A stretch of DNA of 64,000 bases from Silurus meridionalis (taxonomy: Eukaryota > Chordata > Actinopteri > Siluriformes > Siluridae): NCBI RefSeq assembly GCF_014805685.1, contig NC_060890.1:16272000-16335999 (forward strand), in the 5' to 3' direction. The notes under the pieces were generated by a model. It was not told the origin of the DNA. It did no database searches and saw only the letters and a list, made by a program, of their open reading frames with translations. This document shows, one piece after another, positions 22,815 through 36,165 of the stretch. The translations under genes were made by a program, and so were the position numbers. How positions within the stretch are numbered: position 1 is the first letter of the stretch; every line of letters starts with the position of its first letter.

Positions 22815-23480
22815 ATAAAAAGCCTGTCAAAAGTTTGGAAACATTTCTGTTATAATTTTTGAGACACATATATGTTCCTTTTGTGCATGCAACAAATAAG
22901 GTAAACCGCAAAAACACACAACAATGAATGACAAAGAAAGGATCCAAATTTAAAGTTTTTGACTTTAACAGAAGAAGTTATGTAAGTTGAAGGACAGGAA
23001 AGAAGATGTCACCAGACTGCCTCACACCCACAGTCAAACATGGAGGTGGAAGCTTAATGGTTTGGGGTTTGTTTTGGAGCAGGGAAGGTTGGAGATTTAT
23101 TCTGGATGAAAGGAATGCTCAATCAACATAGCTATTATTCCATACTTCAACACCACACAATTCCATCCAACTTTGCCACACAACAAGACAATGACAGAAA
23201 GCATACTGTACATCCAAGCAACTTTAAGTGTTATTTAGAGAGCAAACAATTGGCTGGAGTGTTATCTATTATGGAATAGCCTGCCCAGTCAATGGTCCTA
23301 AATTCTATCGAACTGCCCTAGGATGAACTGGATCACAAGGTCAAAAATAAATATTCAACTAGCCAAGAACACCTTTGGCAATTTTTTAAGAGGCCTGGCA
23401 AAGTATTTTAGCTGAATCCAAGAGTGTGTAAGCTGTTATTCAGACTGAATGCTTTAATGAAAATAAAGATACATAAATAA
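22815..23480 (+). mobile_element. Tc1-like transposon remnant
   Basis: It begins near GCCTGTCAAAAGTTTGGAAA, the usual start of one Tc1 lineage. At 23030-23400 the plus strand reads TVKHGGGSLMVWG, then a DND-like stretch (ACAAGACAATGACAGAAAGC), and a piece corresponding to the PAQSPDLNxIE region in which the motif is corrupted. Multiple stops are present, the helix-turn-helix part is missing, and the boundaries are approximate. Confidence 0.65.
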
Positions 23481-24561
23481 ATATATGCACAGTTATATAT
23501 TTGTTTGGTCAATGCAGAGCTTCATTACCACATTTATTGCATATAAACAAAAATGCATGGGTCTCAAAAAAAAAAGATGAGACTAGGTGGTACATTGACT
23601 ATAACTGCATGCATGAGCCTTGTTGTCTGACATATTTTCATGTGATATCTCTGTCTTTATCTCGCAACTTGAGCATACCTGTCTTCTGTGTGTGGGCATG
23701 AGCAGGGGCAAATCTCAAGCTAAGCAGAAAGCTACAAGCAAGCTGGAAAGCTGCCACATTATTTGTTTCACAAAACATTTAACATTACTGTCTGACTCCA
23801 ATGCCAAGGGCAGAAGTACAAAAAAGGTAAAAAAAACAACAACAACAACAACAAAAGAAAGCTTACTGTGCATTCTTACTTTGTTCCTTAACATTTTCTC
23901 TAAACAATATACTGCCAAGATTGTTACGGCACTCAAGCAGATTAATATTAAACAGAAAATAGTTCTAAACAACAGTCAGTTCTGGTCCACTAATTTGATT
24001 GGCCAAGTGAAGTTACAAGAGTTCATATATTTCCATAACTGCATTGGTCATTTTATTGTCATTTTATTACATCACTCCAATACATTTACCAGAACAATCA
24101 TCAGTGGACTTAGTAAACATTACCTCTTTTTTTTTTTTTTTATATGATAAATGTCAGTTGGAAATAAAAAAGAAGAAACAATATCAGATTTATTTAAAAC
24201 AAATTTAATGGAGGTGTAAAAACTACACACGAGCCAGCTATCCAGGGAACTTATAACTTTTTTGTATTATAACAATATTAATTTAAAAATTATAACATTT
24301 GGCCAAATTTTGTCTTATATTTTACATTTAGATTCAGTATGTGATTCAAAATAACCAAAATATTTCATGCAATTTTAATATTATTATATTTTCTTATTAT
24401 TTCTTATTATATTATGTTTTAACTAATAAAGCTAATAAAGAAATACCAAATAAGTAATTTAATTTCAGAGAAAAATTTCATTGACTGGACTTTTTTACTT
24501 TTTGTATTGAATTTTCTTATTTGACTTAATAAATATCAGTATATACTTATACCATTTTATT

Positions 24562-24565
<4 letters not shown>

Positions 24566-24654
<89 letters not shown>

Positions 24655-24659
24655 TTCTT

Positions 24660-24728
<69 letters not shown>
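24566..24728. repeat. (CT)n-(CA)n compound microsatellite next to the E8 donor
   Basis: (CT)n of about 45 units at 24566-24658, with few interruptions, abuts (CA)n of about 34 units at 24662-24728. In the transcript the order is E8, 20 bases, (UG)n, (GA)n. Confidence 0.97.
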
Positions 24729-24730
<2 letters not shown>

Positions 24731-24749
24731 AATGTTTTAAATTACATAC

Positions 24750-24867
24750 CTTCATTATCCTTTATAGTAAAGTTAGGGTTAATTGGAATTCCTCCAGAGA
24801 AAGAGAAATAAAATCTCGGCCCATTTGCAAAGTCATCCTTATCCACAGCACTGATCGTCTGGATGAT
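24750..24867 (-). CDS. cdh18: cdh18 exon E8: EC5, middle part
   Basis: A 118 bp exon (39 codons + 1). It starts in phase 0 with IIQTISAVDKDDFANGPRFY, then FSFSGGIPINPNFTIKDNE plus one base. NFT is a potential N-glycosylation site. The donor GTATGT is followed 20 bases into the intron by a (UG)n tract of about 34 units and then a (GA)n tract. The acceptor has a short pyrimidine run and a CTAAT branch-point-like sequence unusually near the AG. Confidence 0.92.
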
Positions 24868-27007
24868 CTGTCATTAGCAGAATAAAAAAATGCTGTTGAG
24901 TCTCCATTATTCATTGCATATCTCAATCTGATCAGACACTTGTAAGGTATAAAAGGAAAAAAGATAATGTCAATTATTCTTATTAACTAAAAGTCAACCT
25001 GAAATTTATCACACACTTAATTTGGTTCACATTTGGCTTAAATAATTATTGCTTTAAACTGGAAGCTTTAAACTGTTTGACTGGAAAATGATGATTAAGA
25101 GAGGTACAACGTTTGGTTCAGGACGGCCAGTTCATTAAGGAATAGCCATTTCTTTGCATTTTTCCCCATTGTTTTCTACAGTGATATTATCAATACTTTA
25201 AGCCATCAAGAATGAACTGCTTTTTACCACTCTGCATAATTAATATTTCTAATTTGGTTAGCAAAAATAATTGTAATAAAAAGTTACAATACAGTGTTCC
25301 AAACATGGTCTCTTTTGTACTACCAAAAATTGTGGTTTGTAATTTGGTTCTACACTGAGTTACCATTGGATAAAGCAGCTCTATCGTGACCAACCCTGAA
25401 AAAAAAACACATCTGAGTGACACCAGATCATGTAATATTATTGTATATTGTAACCAAATTATTCATTATAGTCTAAACATGGAGTTTATTTTGTTCAGGT
25501 TATTGACTGTTCTCCGATTAGAGCCTTGAGTGCAAAATTGTTTGTGGTAGTTGAAGTCCTGAAGATATCATAGCAATTGCGGTCATTAGCCACTGCAGTG
25601 AAACTGTTCCTTTCAAGTGCAGTCCAAAGCCAATTTAATGGTTTCTAAGTGGCACCACCAACAGAAATCTCATGTTTAGCTGTATATGTGTGGCCAGTGT
25701 GTGGTTCTCAGAATTATGAGAATTACAACTAGAAGTAGGGTATAAGGATGGATAGAACATGGGTTCTTGGAGCTGTAAGCAATGCTACCTACTGCACCAC
25801 TTTGCTGTCATTACTGTTACTGTTAAAACATTTATAATGAAATCATGGTAAATTGAATTGATTGCCTTCACCTGCTTTTTACAAAGTTTGGACGTGTTTA
25901 CATTGACTGCATAGAAGACATAGCGTATCGTTTTCTTGTAATACCAGACTTTGCTCCATTCTTACAGTGATTTATGTTAAACATTACACCATGTGCCAGG
26001 AGTTAATTATTTATGTGAAACCACTCAGTTCATTTGTCTAACAGAAAGAAACAAGTGAACATGACACCTCTAGATGAGGTCACTACTGCATATTACATCC
26101 AATGCATTTGGGAACTCTGTGGATTTAGTCCACTTAAGTTTATTATATGTAGATAAAGAAACCCGGCACAACATACGGTAACACTTGATTTGAGGGTTTA
26201 CTATGTATGGGCTTCATAACACTTTCAGAACTGATACATTAAGCTTGTATATAAGAAGAATAAAAAAAATGTCTGGAGCTGCTAAATAAAATATATATGT
26301 AATAGTTATGAATGTATTATAAATGTAGAAACCTTTACTATGCGACAGATTGCATAAAACCTGGATTGTTACCTGACACGTCTTTACATAAAACTTTTTA
26401 AAAAAGCACTTTAATGTTTTATAAATATGAAATGTCATGCTTATGGATGTGGTATGAAGTCCATATGCACTTTAAATAAAGTGTTACCCTGATGCCTGTT
26501 AGCAATGTATGCATGATTTAAATGTATTGATGCAGTTGTGAATATTAAAAATTTATTTCCTCTCATCTGAATCCAGCCAGACCTCCGTCTATCCCTGTCT
26601 GATTTTTCATTTTCTCCTATACAGTACACTATTCTTTTTTCCCCCTATTTTTCAAGCTGGCTTCTCTTACTAAGTAACTCTCCTTTACTGCTTAACACTT
26701 TGTTCTTTCTTTTCCTCTTTGCACTATCAGCTCTTCTTGTATATCTGCAGTGCTCTTAAACAGAGATTTATGCAAAGAGAAAAATAAAAAGCCATGTGCA
26801 TGGAGTTGAAGCAGTCATGCTTGGCTGCACCGATCCTCACTCTGAATGAACAATGATTAGTGTGTCTTCAATCTTTCTCTGTCTCCTTCCTTTCCTTCTT
26901 TTTCCTTTGCTATCTTGTCTGTGTGCTTTATGTAAGCATATAAATTCTCTATCACACCTTTTGTGGTGTGTGCCCAGAATATAGAGAAAAGCATTTTTGA
27001 GATTTAC
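24868..27007 (-). other. cdh18: cdh18 intron I7 (E7-E8), 2140 bp
   Basis: GT-AG intron. It contains a short repeat scrap at about 25755-25800 (ACATGGGTTCTTGGAGCTGT, TGCTACCTACTGCACCAC) resembling part of the common repeat seen at 27585, and a MITE at 26177-26488. Otherwise 24868-26176 and 26489-27007 show nothing recognisable. Confidence 0.8.
26177..26488. mobile_element. MITE with GGTAACACTT inverted ends
   Basis: It starts GGTAACACTTGATTT and ends with the mirror of GGTAACACTTTATTT. The interior is about 310 bp, AT-rich and non-coding. This end sequence is familiar from fish non-autonomous DNA transposons; the superfamily is not determined and no clear target duplication is visible. Confidence 0.6.
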
Positions 27008-27129
27008 CTGTCCTGGTCTTATGCCTTCACAAATAAGGATTTCGTCCTCTGTGTTGATTTGTGGCGGGTTGTCATTTACATCTAGTACCTGAATGGTGAC
27101 GGGGACATGACTCAGAAGACTTGGGTCAT
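27008..27129 (-). CDS. cdh18: cdh18 exon E7: end of EC4, EC4-EC5 linker, start of EC5
   Basis: A 122 bp exon (2 + 40 codons), ending in phase 0. It reads DDPSLLSHVPVTIQVLDVND, then NPPQINTEDEILICEGIRPG and Q. It contains the DVNDNPP calcium linker, and ICEG carries the first cysteine of the membrane-proximal repeat. Acceptor CATTTACAG, donor GTAAAT. Confidence 0.92.
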
Positions 27130-27584
27130 CTGTAAATGAAGGAATAAACAATTTCATAAACTTTCAAACTACATAAAAGTAGCAACACAAGTTACATTTG
27201 TCAAAGACTATATGTCTCTGTACATGGAGCTGTTTTCCGACTGGTAAATCTATGCAATAACCTTTTTACCTTTTATTTTTTAGGCTCAAAAGTTCATATC
27301 AATGACAATGAAAAGCAGTTCTAAGAAATGAATAATATGCTGGTCTATTAAAATATTCAGCAAGAAATTATTCAAATCTGCTTTTCTGGAATAAAATGTA
27401 AAAACACATACAGTCTCTGACACACACCTACACACATTCTGTGACTGAGGTCATCAATGTACATATCAGTGCATATCTGAAGACAGCCACTGCATGTAGA
27501 TATAATAGCTTATAATTCTTGATGAACAGAAATACTGATATAAACTAACATTCTGTATTTTGCAACACAAATAAGTAAATTTGT

Positions 27585-27840
27585 GAGTAACAGAGCAGCA
27601 CAGTTGGAAGCATTGCTACCTCACAACCTTCACTTCAACTACCCTGTCAGATCCTCCACTTTCCTTCCACCTTCTAAAAGCATGCTGGTAGATGGATTGG
27701 CTATGCTAAAATTGCTTCTAGGTGTGAATGAGTGTGTGAAAGAGTGTGTGAGCAGTCTGCCCTGTGATAGACTGGAGTTTCATCAAGGGTGTGTTCCCAC
27801 CTCAGACCCATGGTTCCTGGTATAGGCTTTGAATGGATCT
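27585..27840 (+). repeat. common fish interspersed repeat (SINE-like)
   Basis: GCAGCACAGTTGGAAGCATT, TGCTACCTCACAACC, TTCCACCTTCTAAAAGCATG, GGTAGATGGATTGGCTATGC, GGTGTGAATGAGTGTGTGAA, CCTGTGATAGACTGGAGTTT and CAAGGGTGTGTTCCCACCTC are all diverged forms of a very abundant fish repeat. No protein is encoded; the 80-codon open frame over it is accidental. Confidence 0.6.
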
Positions 27841-27967
27841 ACTACAGTACAACACTGACTTGTAAATGGTTATAAAAATAAAGGAATAAGCACAAAACAA
27901 TTACGTAATTTTCCATTTAATTTTGCTTGGTAAAAACATCAAAATAGATATGTTATTAATGCCAGAA

Positions 27968-28206
27968 GTGATAGTTGGATGAAGATTCTCCCATTAGGGG
28001 TCGCTACAGAGGCTCATCCGCATGTTTAATTTGGCACATGTTTTTACGCTGGATGCCCTTCCTAACGGAACCCTCCCCATTTAACTGGGCTTGGGAACGG
28101 CAGTATGCAACCCTAATGGCTGGGGTTGGTTCCCTGACCGGGGATCGAACCCGGGCCACAGTGGTGAGAGCGATGCATCCTAACCACTAGACCACCAGGG
28201 AACCTG
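27968..28206 (-). mobile_element. tRNA-Glu-headed SINE with RTE-like tail
   Basis: On the minus strand it starts with a tRNA-Glu-like head at 28201-28130: TCCCTGGTGGTCTAGTGGTT (A box), CTCTCAC anticodon loop, GGGTTCGATCCCCGG (B box), ending GTCAGGGAA. A body and tail follow, carrying the complements of GGATGCCCTTCCTAACGGAA and GGGGTCGCTACAGAGG, resembling RTE-type 3' ends. The B-box arm is intact but the anticodon stem has mismatches, so this is a retroposon and not a functional tRNA. Confidence 0.7.
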
Positions 28207-29029
28207 GTTGATGATAAAGTATAATGTGTATAATGGTTTTACTATATAAATTAAATACAACAGTGCAATTGCATTTTACACATACATTAAAAAATATTAA
28301 CTGCAAAAGTGTGAAGTAACATTCAGTCTGGAACCTCACTGATAAGTAGGTGTGTGAATTATTCAGTTGCGATTGTACAGCAGTTGCTACTGTAACAGCT
28401 ACATCTAAACTGGAAAGTAAAATCGCTTGCTTTATTTAAAGGTAAGCCTGATACATTTTTGTATTATTCATGAACGGCACATGAAAAAATTGATAAAATT
28501 GTGCCCTGTGGTAAAACAATCTAAGGAAAATCTCACTGGACTTCCCCTTTCCCCTTCCGCTTTAGTCTCAACGAGCCTATTTCACATTTTTTAGGTGTTT
28601 TTATTTATGAATCTTTTTACTGTATTTAAGCAATTAGGCTTATTTAGATGAGCAACTTACTCATTAAAATTGACACTGAATATTTTGCATACATATGATA
28701 CATGCTAATACCAGACACTGTATCGAAATAAAGCCTACTGATAAACAAAGCATGAACTGTTTGTTTTAAATATACATTTTCTTTTTACATCTTTAACTGG
28801 TAAGTTCATCATTTGCATTGACCATACAGAAAACAAGTACCTAAAATGTCTGAGCAATTCCATTAAAAGACAAATTACCTCACAATGTGGATTCTTTTGT
28901 AATTGAAGATGATATTAAACAGTTGAGTTGTTGTGTATGGCAGCATGTTGTTCTCTCAGGCATAATGTTATAACAATCATTAAAAAACACTGCCATATGT
29001 GAAGTGATCTATTACATAAAACAATGAAT

Positions 29030-29074
29030 TTCTATTCTATTCTATTCTATTCTATTCTATTCTATTCTATTCTA
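29030..29074. repeat. (TTCTA)n microsatellite
   Basis: About nine perfect TTCTA units. Confidence 0.97.
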
Positions 29075-30482
29075 CTTACTACTTAAATGGTATGCTCCTA
29101 AAATGCTCCTAATGTTATTTATGTCATCGCTTCAAATTGTATTGTAAAAGAAACATTTGAATCATAGCCAAAAATAATGTAGTAATGATTTCATTAGATT
29201 GAAATATAGTATGGTTCTAATGGTAATTTGTATGTGTATTTTTTTCAGTAAAAAGGGAAAAAAATTCTAGTTGAAGGAAACAACCAATCTCGAATTAAGA
29301 TTACATAACATGTCATTAACTAAGATTTATGCACAAGGGTGAACAAAGATTCCAATAGCAACATATGACACCGTGCCATTTGAAGACACCAACATGGTTG
29401 CACATGGTCACTTTATCACCCAACCAGTGTGAACAGTATCTGCCTGCAGACATAATGTACATGTTAACCTCAAATTTAACAATTCTAGCCACAGCAATTT
29501 TGCACTAGTGCTTGTTCAATGCCTGACAACTGTGGAATATCATTACCAGCGATTACACTTTGCTATTAGTGAATCATTAATACTGGGTGAAGGCTGGGAG
29601 AAAAAGGTAATTGCTTAGATTAGATCTACAGCCGAAGGGCGCCGTAGATCGACTCATATTAGCTGTGAGAGCAGCCAGTGATTTGTATCGTCTGTTTGGG
29701 AATTGACCTGAGAATGATGTTGATTTTGTGGCAGTACCTTATGTAATGCAAATACAGATACAGGACTCTTTACACACAAACACAAACACACAAACCAAAT
29801 GGAGCATGTTGGATATATCCAAACGTTCATACTACTTCAGCTTTTTGCTTGTACTTGACAATTATAAGACTAAATAAGATCAGAATTTCTATGTCTACGT
29901 ATTCACAAACATTTCATACACACACAATATGAGGGTTTCTCATAAAGGGGAAAAAATCTTAACAAATTATCCCACTTGGAGGAAAAACATGTTGCATTCA
30001 AGTGCAACCAGCTGGGAATTCTCAGTGTGTTCCAGGGAAATTAAACATGGGTGTTTCATGAATTTATGTATTTGCTAGTAAAAAGCTACTCTGCTATCGA
30101 TCATGGAGTCATGATGTATATTATTTTCAGCAAACCATATAATCAATGTAATAGAGCTGATTTACATGTGTCTGTGTTAAATGTGCTAATGGAATACTGT
30201 TATTAATTAAAAAGTGTGAAATACTAGGATTTATTGGAGATTAGTGTGAGCAGCCATATTGATATGATGCTGTATGCTTAAAGTCCTTTTAGAGTTGAAT
30301 TCCAAAATTGGGGCCAGTTTTTTTTTAGTCACAGGGCAGAAATGTCAATTTACAAGCTTTAGCTAAATGCTGCAATATAGTGGGTAACAAAATGGTCAGA
30401 GCATAAATACAATACATGGTTTATTTTCATTGATCTTTTGTAGAGCTAATCTTGCAAACTGTCAAATGTGGTGGGTACTCAC

Positions 30483-30619
30483 CTTCCTCTTTTGCCATGA
30501 CAGTGATGTTGTGCCATGCTATGTTCTCTCTGTCCAGGAGGTGAGTGGTTCTAATGATTCCACTGACAGGCTCAATATCAAAGTATCCCCCACTTCCTTC
30601 TCTTAGTTCTATGGAATAC
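30483..30619 (-). CDS. cdh18: cdh18 exon E6: EC4, middle part
   Basis: A 137 bp exon (1 + 45 codons + 1). It completes the split arginine and reads YSIELREGSGGYFDIEPVSG, then IIRTTHLLDRENIAWHNITV and MAKEE. The LDRE motif is typical of cadherin repeats. WHNIT gives an N-glycosylation sequon (NIT). Acceptor ATAAATAG, with a pyrimidine-rich stretch (TTTCTTTC, TCTCTCT) just upstream in the transcript; donor GTGAGT. Confidence 0.92.
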
Positions 30620-31214
30620 CTATTTATAGAATATAGAGAGAGAAAGATTAAAGAAAGAAAGAAAATGAATTTTGCATGATTGCCTCCAATGTAGTCCACA
30701 CCATCATCTAGAAAGCAGAGATTTTGTTGTAATCCATGATAATAGCAGCACACAGACTTGTTTACAGGCCTAATGATTGAATGTCTGTCAAATAGCCATT
30801 GCAATCAGATGGAGGTTTCACGACCTAGTCTGGCAAAAAAAATCTGTTTGTTGGCTCACTTCAAAATGGCTTTTACCTAGCAGGAAATGTGATTATTAAC
30901 TGCAGAATTGAATAGACCTCATTGGGCTATTTTTCTAAGCTGAAGCACAGTCACTACAAATGACATTTCAAAAAGATGAAAAAGACAGTAAAACACATTG
31001 CACTACTTGTTATTGGTTTAGTAATGTGGAAGTTTCACTTCGCAACATGCAGGATAGTCAAAAACAGATTTTTTAAATAGTAAAATATCAGTACTATTAC
31101 CCCTGATCAGTGTTTTGTTATCGTCTTCCAATATTTTGTGCCTGGCAATTTTTCCCAAATTACATATGCAATCCAAGTGGCCACAAAACATATGGTCAAT
31201 TTGTAGAGAAAAGG

Positions 31215-31217
<3 letters not shown>

Positions 31218-31288
<71 letters not shown>
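31218..31288. repeat. (GA)n microsatellite
   Basis: About 35 GA units. In the transcript it is (CU)n, about 600 bases before the E6 acceptor. Confidence 0.97.
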
Positions 31289-31291
<3 letters not shown>

Positions 31292-33062
31292 TGAGAGAGA
31301 TGAGTCAGACAGATGCTCTTATTAATGCAAACAACTCTTGATGCAAAAATATAATTTTTTTATATTTTGTTTATTTCCTGGCCTTTGTGTTAAAGTCTAA
31401 ATTTCAGCTTTGATATCGTATTTGTAGGAGTTTAAGAATGTCAGTGTTAACTAGAATAACAGGTAAAATATTTGATAATTAAATTTGCAATAAAATTACA
31501 AATGAGATTTTATTAAATAGTTGTGTTTTATACTTACTGGCTACACTCGGTCATAGCATGTTATGAGCATGGAACTGTGCATTGGCAAACTGTGAATGCA
31601 TATTAATATTCAAGTGTTCTTGTGTGTTCAAGGGTGATGTAAAAGAATTGGCATGTGTGACATGTTTTACAGTAAAAACACTGAAAATATTGTCACACCT
31701 TTAGGTTATTTTAATATATTCCATTGAGATCACTGACTCCGCATGTTTTATATTTAGCCACATAAGAACACTTAAATTAGTAACCATTGCTGAATAACTG
31801 TTCTTCTTGATTAGTTGGTTGACTGAGTTCTGTTTTTCTGAATACAATATAAACCTATTCTAATAAACCATAGGCATTTATTTACATGATTAACGACTTA
31901 CATTATATTCATTATACTGGCTAATTTTCCAAGCAGCAAATAATAAATAATATTAATAAAAAAAAAATAAAAAAAAAGAAAAAAAAAAAAAAGAATGAAA
32001 CTGTCACTGTGTATTTAAACCAAAACAGACAAACTATGTATTAGTGAGGAAAGAAAATGCAGTGTGAATGTTTAGGGTCCATTTTAAGAAGAGCAGGCAG
32101 AGCTTTCCACTAGCCTTCCAGTGACATTGTAGGTGTCTGTCCAGAGAAAATAACTGACATGCAGGTAAAACATGAGGGAGAGCATTAAAGTCCTGCTAGT
32201 TGAAACTAGCACATTATCTTTATTGAACATGAAGTAATAGCTAAGGCATGGCTTTTGGGACTGACTGAAGATAAGTAAGAGTTTTTTCTTTACCCGTTTT
32301 TAAATTAATAATCAGTAATAGGGTATATCCTCACAAAATGTTTTTAAAAACAAAATTAGCACTAGTATTTAATACTGCCATATTTTAATTTACAAATTTT
32401 TATTTTTATTTTTATTATTTTTTATAAAAGAAGGAATAGATCTTAACAAAGTCTCATTTAAAATACCCCCAAGGTGAATTTCTTAAAGTTTCCAGAACAA
32501 TATATTGTACATTAATAAACATGTGAAATAACCTTTACCACCCAACGATGGTTAGATAGATGAGTATCTTATAGTCATCATATATCATCAAAACAAAGTC
32601 AGTCTGTTTTGCAGTAGGCTCAACTCTTGGCATAACATCTTTACAACCTCAGGGTATTCATACATGCAGGTCCATATGAACAGTCATAAGATTATTTATA
32701 ATGTTAGGTGTAAATACTTGAGATTAGATTGCTGGAGTAAGTAAATAAAGTGCAAGCATGTAAAAGTAGTCATTAGTGTAGTTCATCGACATGCAACACT
32801 TTTATTGTAAAAAGAAAAAGGTTTAAAAGGAGACAGATTGAGTCAATCAGTACAGTCAGGTATTATGCAGGGCCAACTCTTGGATGCTATAGGCCATTTG
32901 GTTAATTTTAAGAACATCAAATCACATGGTAAAAGTTTTTTATTTGTCTAAATCTGGTTGGCACTTGATTACGCAAAAGGTTATAATTGGCCCCATGTGA
33001 ACTGTTCTCCAGCACCTTGTTTGAGGTAGCCACACTCTGCACAGTGTTTGAGGGTGGCACAC

Positions 33063-33275
33063 TCATACTGCATCATCTGGTCCCCCTGGTTCTAGCACTT
33101 GTTTTACACATTGTTGTGACTAGTGACAGTTAGACAATGATCTTTGTAGAGTAGATTAGATCCTCTGACTGATGGTATGTCAGAGGATCTAATCTATTTA
33201 CTTTTTTAACTGTCACTACTCACAACAATGTGTTCGACGAGTGCCAGGACTAGTGAGACCAAAGGATGCGACATA
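33063..33275. repeat. foldback (long imperfect palindrome)
   Basis: A perfect 18 bp inner stem, TAGATTAGATCCTCTGAC, pairs with its complement across a 9-base loop at 33170-33178. The outer arms ACACATTGTTGTGACTAGTG and ACAGTT pair with the mirror at 33209-33232 with one mismatch. Weaker pairing (GCATC, TGGTC, GCACT blocks) extends to both ends. It may be a MITE; no terminal target duplication was recognised. Confidence 0.8.
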
Positions 33276-33539
33276 TTAATTGCCTAATTGATTTAAGATT
33301 CTAAAGTTTATTGTGATATGTACAGAAAACAGTCTGTTACACCATACAATGAAATTCTTACTCTGTGAATCCTCTAAGCAGCCTAAGACAAATAAAGGAC
33401 ATAAGGAAAACAGACAAAAACGCAAATTACCAATTTACAGTTGTATTAGTGCAAATGCAATAAACAAGTGTATGCATGTATAAAGTGTGCAGTCGACAAA
33501 GAAACTTTATAGAAATGCATGTGCAAAGTCCTGCAAGGG

Positions 33540-35025
<1,486 letters not shown>

Positions 35026-35911
35026 GATTGGGTCCATGTTGGTATTCCGATTGTAGTGGGGTCTATTTGTGTGTGCAATTGAGCATGCATACTGAACAAT
35101 TTGCCAACTGGCTATGCTCATTGTGATATTTGCACTCAGATCAATTGCTCATGAACAGTATTTGACTGGATTCTGCAACATGGCACTGTATATTTCTGCA
35201 TTTCACTGGGAAGGAGATACAATAAGTGATTAAACATCATTTGAAAAGATGCACTGTAAAGAGCCCCATTGTTTAGATTTTAAATTAAAAGATTATTTCA
35301 AAAATACAATTTTCAGGTAAGGAAAAAGAAGTTAGGTTATACACTGACTTTGACAACTCTGACAGCACTTAATACCATCATACAGTACCCTTGCAATACA
35401 CAGAGAAAGGTGGGGTCATACTAGGGCAAAAAAAAAAAAAAAAAGGCATTCATAACAACTCACTTACTTCTCATTAAATTTAGCCTTTTTAAATGAGAGA
35501 GAGAGATACAACAGGAAGGATGAGGAGATAGAGGTTAAATAAAGGCAGAGTGGTGCCTTTATGCCAACACTTTGCCATGAATATATTATGGTTTTAAAGC
35601 TTGCATAATCATATGATTACTTATGCAGAGCATGTGGCAGGGTGCATGCCATTGTTTTTGATGTACAGTCTACAGATAATGGTCAAAATCCAAAGACTTA
35701 ACTCCACCTTCAAACCCTTTACACTTTCTCAACCCTATCACAGACACAATATAAAAAGTGAAAGGTACATTTGTTTGGAAAGTAGCCAGAGAATGGATAA
35801 AGTCAGCCAAACAGAAGAGTAGTCTGATTGAGTAGGTAGCAGCAGTGTAATGGTATGAACTAACAAACAAGACATACAGTATGTCCTATATGAACCATTT
35901 CACCTTCTTAC

Positions 35912-36165
35912 CTGATTGGGCTGTTCTTGCTGTCTGGATCCTGTGCTGTAACTGATCCAACTTCTGTGCCAATTTTTGCATTCTCATAGACATCCATAAT
36001 ATAGTAATCCATTGAGAAAACAGGTGGTTCATCCACATCCCCAACTGTTATCTTGAAAGTGGCATTATCCTTAAATGATCCCAGATGTGTGAAGCGAGGG
36101 TCAAGGTGGGTGTTCTCTGCTGCAATATGCAGAGTGTATTGTCTCTTCCTTTCGTAGTTTAGCGG
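35912..36165 (-). CDS. cdh18: cdh18 exon E5: rest of EC3, EC3-EC4 linker, start of EC4
   Basis: A 254 bp exon (84 codons + 2). It starts in phase 0 with PLNYERKRQYTLHIAAENTH, continues through HLGSFKDNATFKITVGDVDE and PPVFSMDYYIMDVYENAKIG, and ends QDPDSKNSPI plus a split arginine codon. The linker is the DVDEPP form usual at EC3-EC4 of type II cadherins. Acceptor TTTTTTTCAG, donor GTAAGA. Confidence 0.93.

Larger units (their letters stand above)
5822..24749 (-). other. cdh18: cdh18 intron I8 (E8-E9), 18928 bp
   Basis: In transcript order it starts with (UG)n and (GA)n tracts and ends with a (CU)n tract that forms the acceptor pyrimidine tract. Listed repeats occupy much of it. Stretches in which I recognise nothing: 5930-7380 (6170-6340 looks unusually balanced in composition), 7523-8150, 11400-13960, 14080-15348, 16621-16990, 17280-19120, 19330-20130, 20651-22815 and 23480-24560. 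The short open frames in them look random. Confidence 0.85.
27130..30482 (-). other. cdh18: cdh18 intron I6 (E6-E7), 3353 bp
   Basis: Holds two interspersed repeats (27585-27840, 27968-28206) and a pentanucleotide microsatellite (29030-29074). 28207-29030 and 29075-30482 show no recognised element; 29490-29760 has a mixed, non-repetitive composition that could be a conserved regulatory segment. Confidence 0.8.

Noticed and set aside
23620..24147. 175-codon plus-strand open frame
   Set aside because: No motif, odd composition with poly-T/K runs, no homology recognised, inside an intron; likely chance.
28130..28201. tRNA-Glu (CTC) gene
   Set aside because: Looks like a tRNA but has a mismatched anticodon stem and is directly joined to a SINE body and tail.
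29625..29665. Small hairpin GATCTAC ... GTAGATC
   Set aside because: Only a 7 bp stem; expected by chance in 64 kb.
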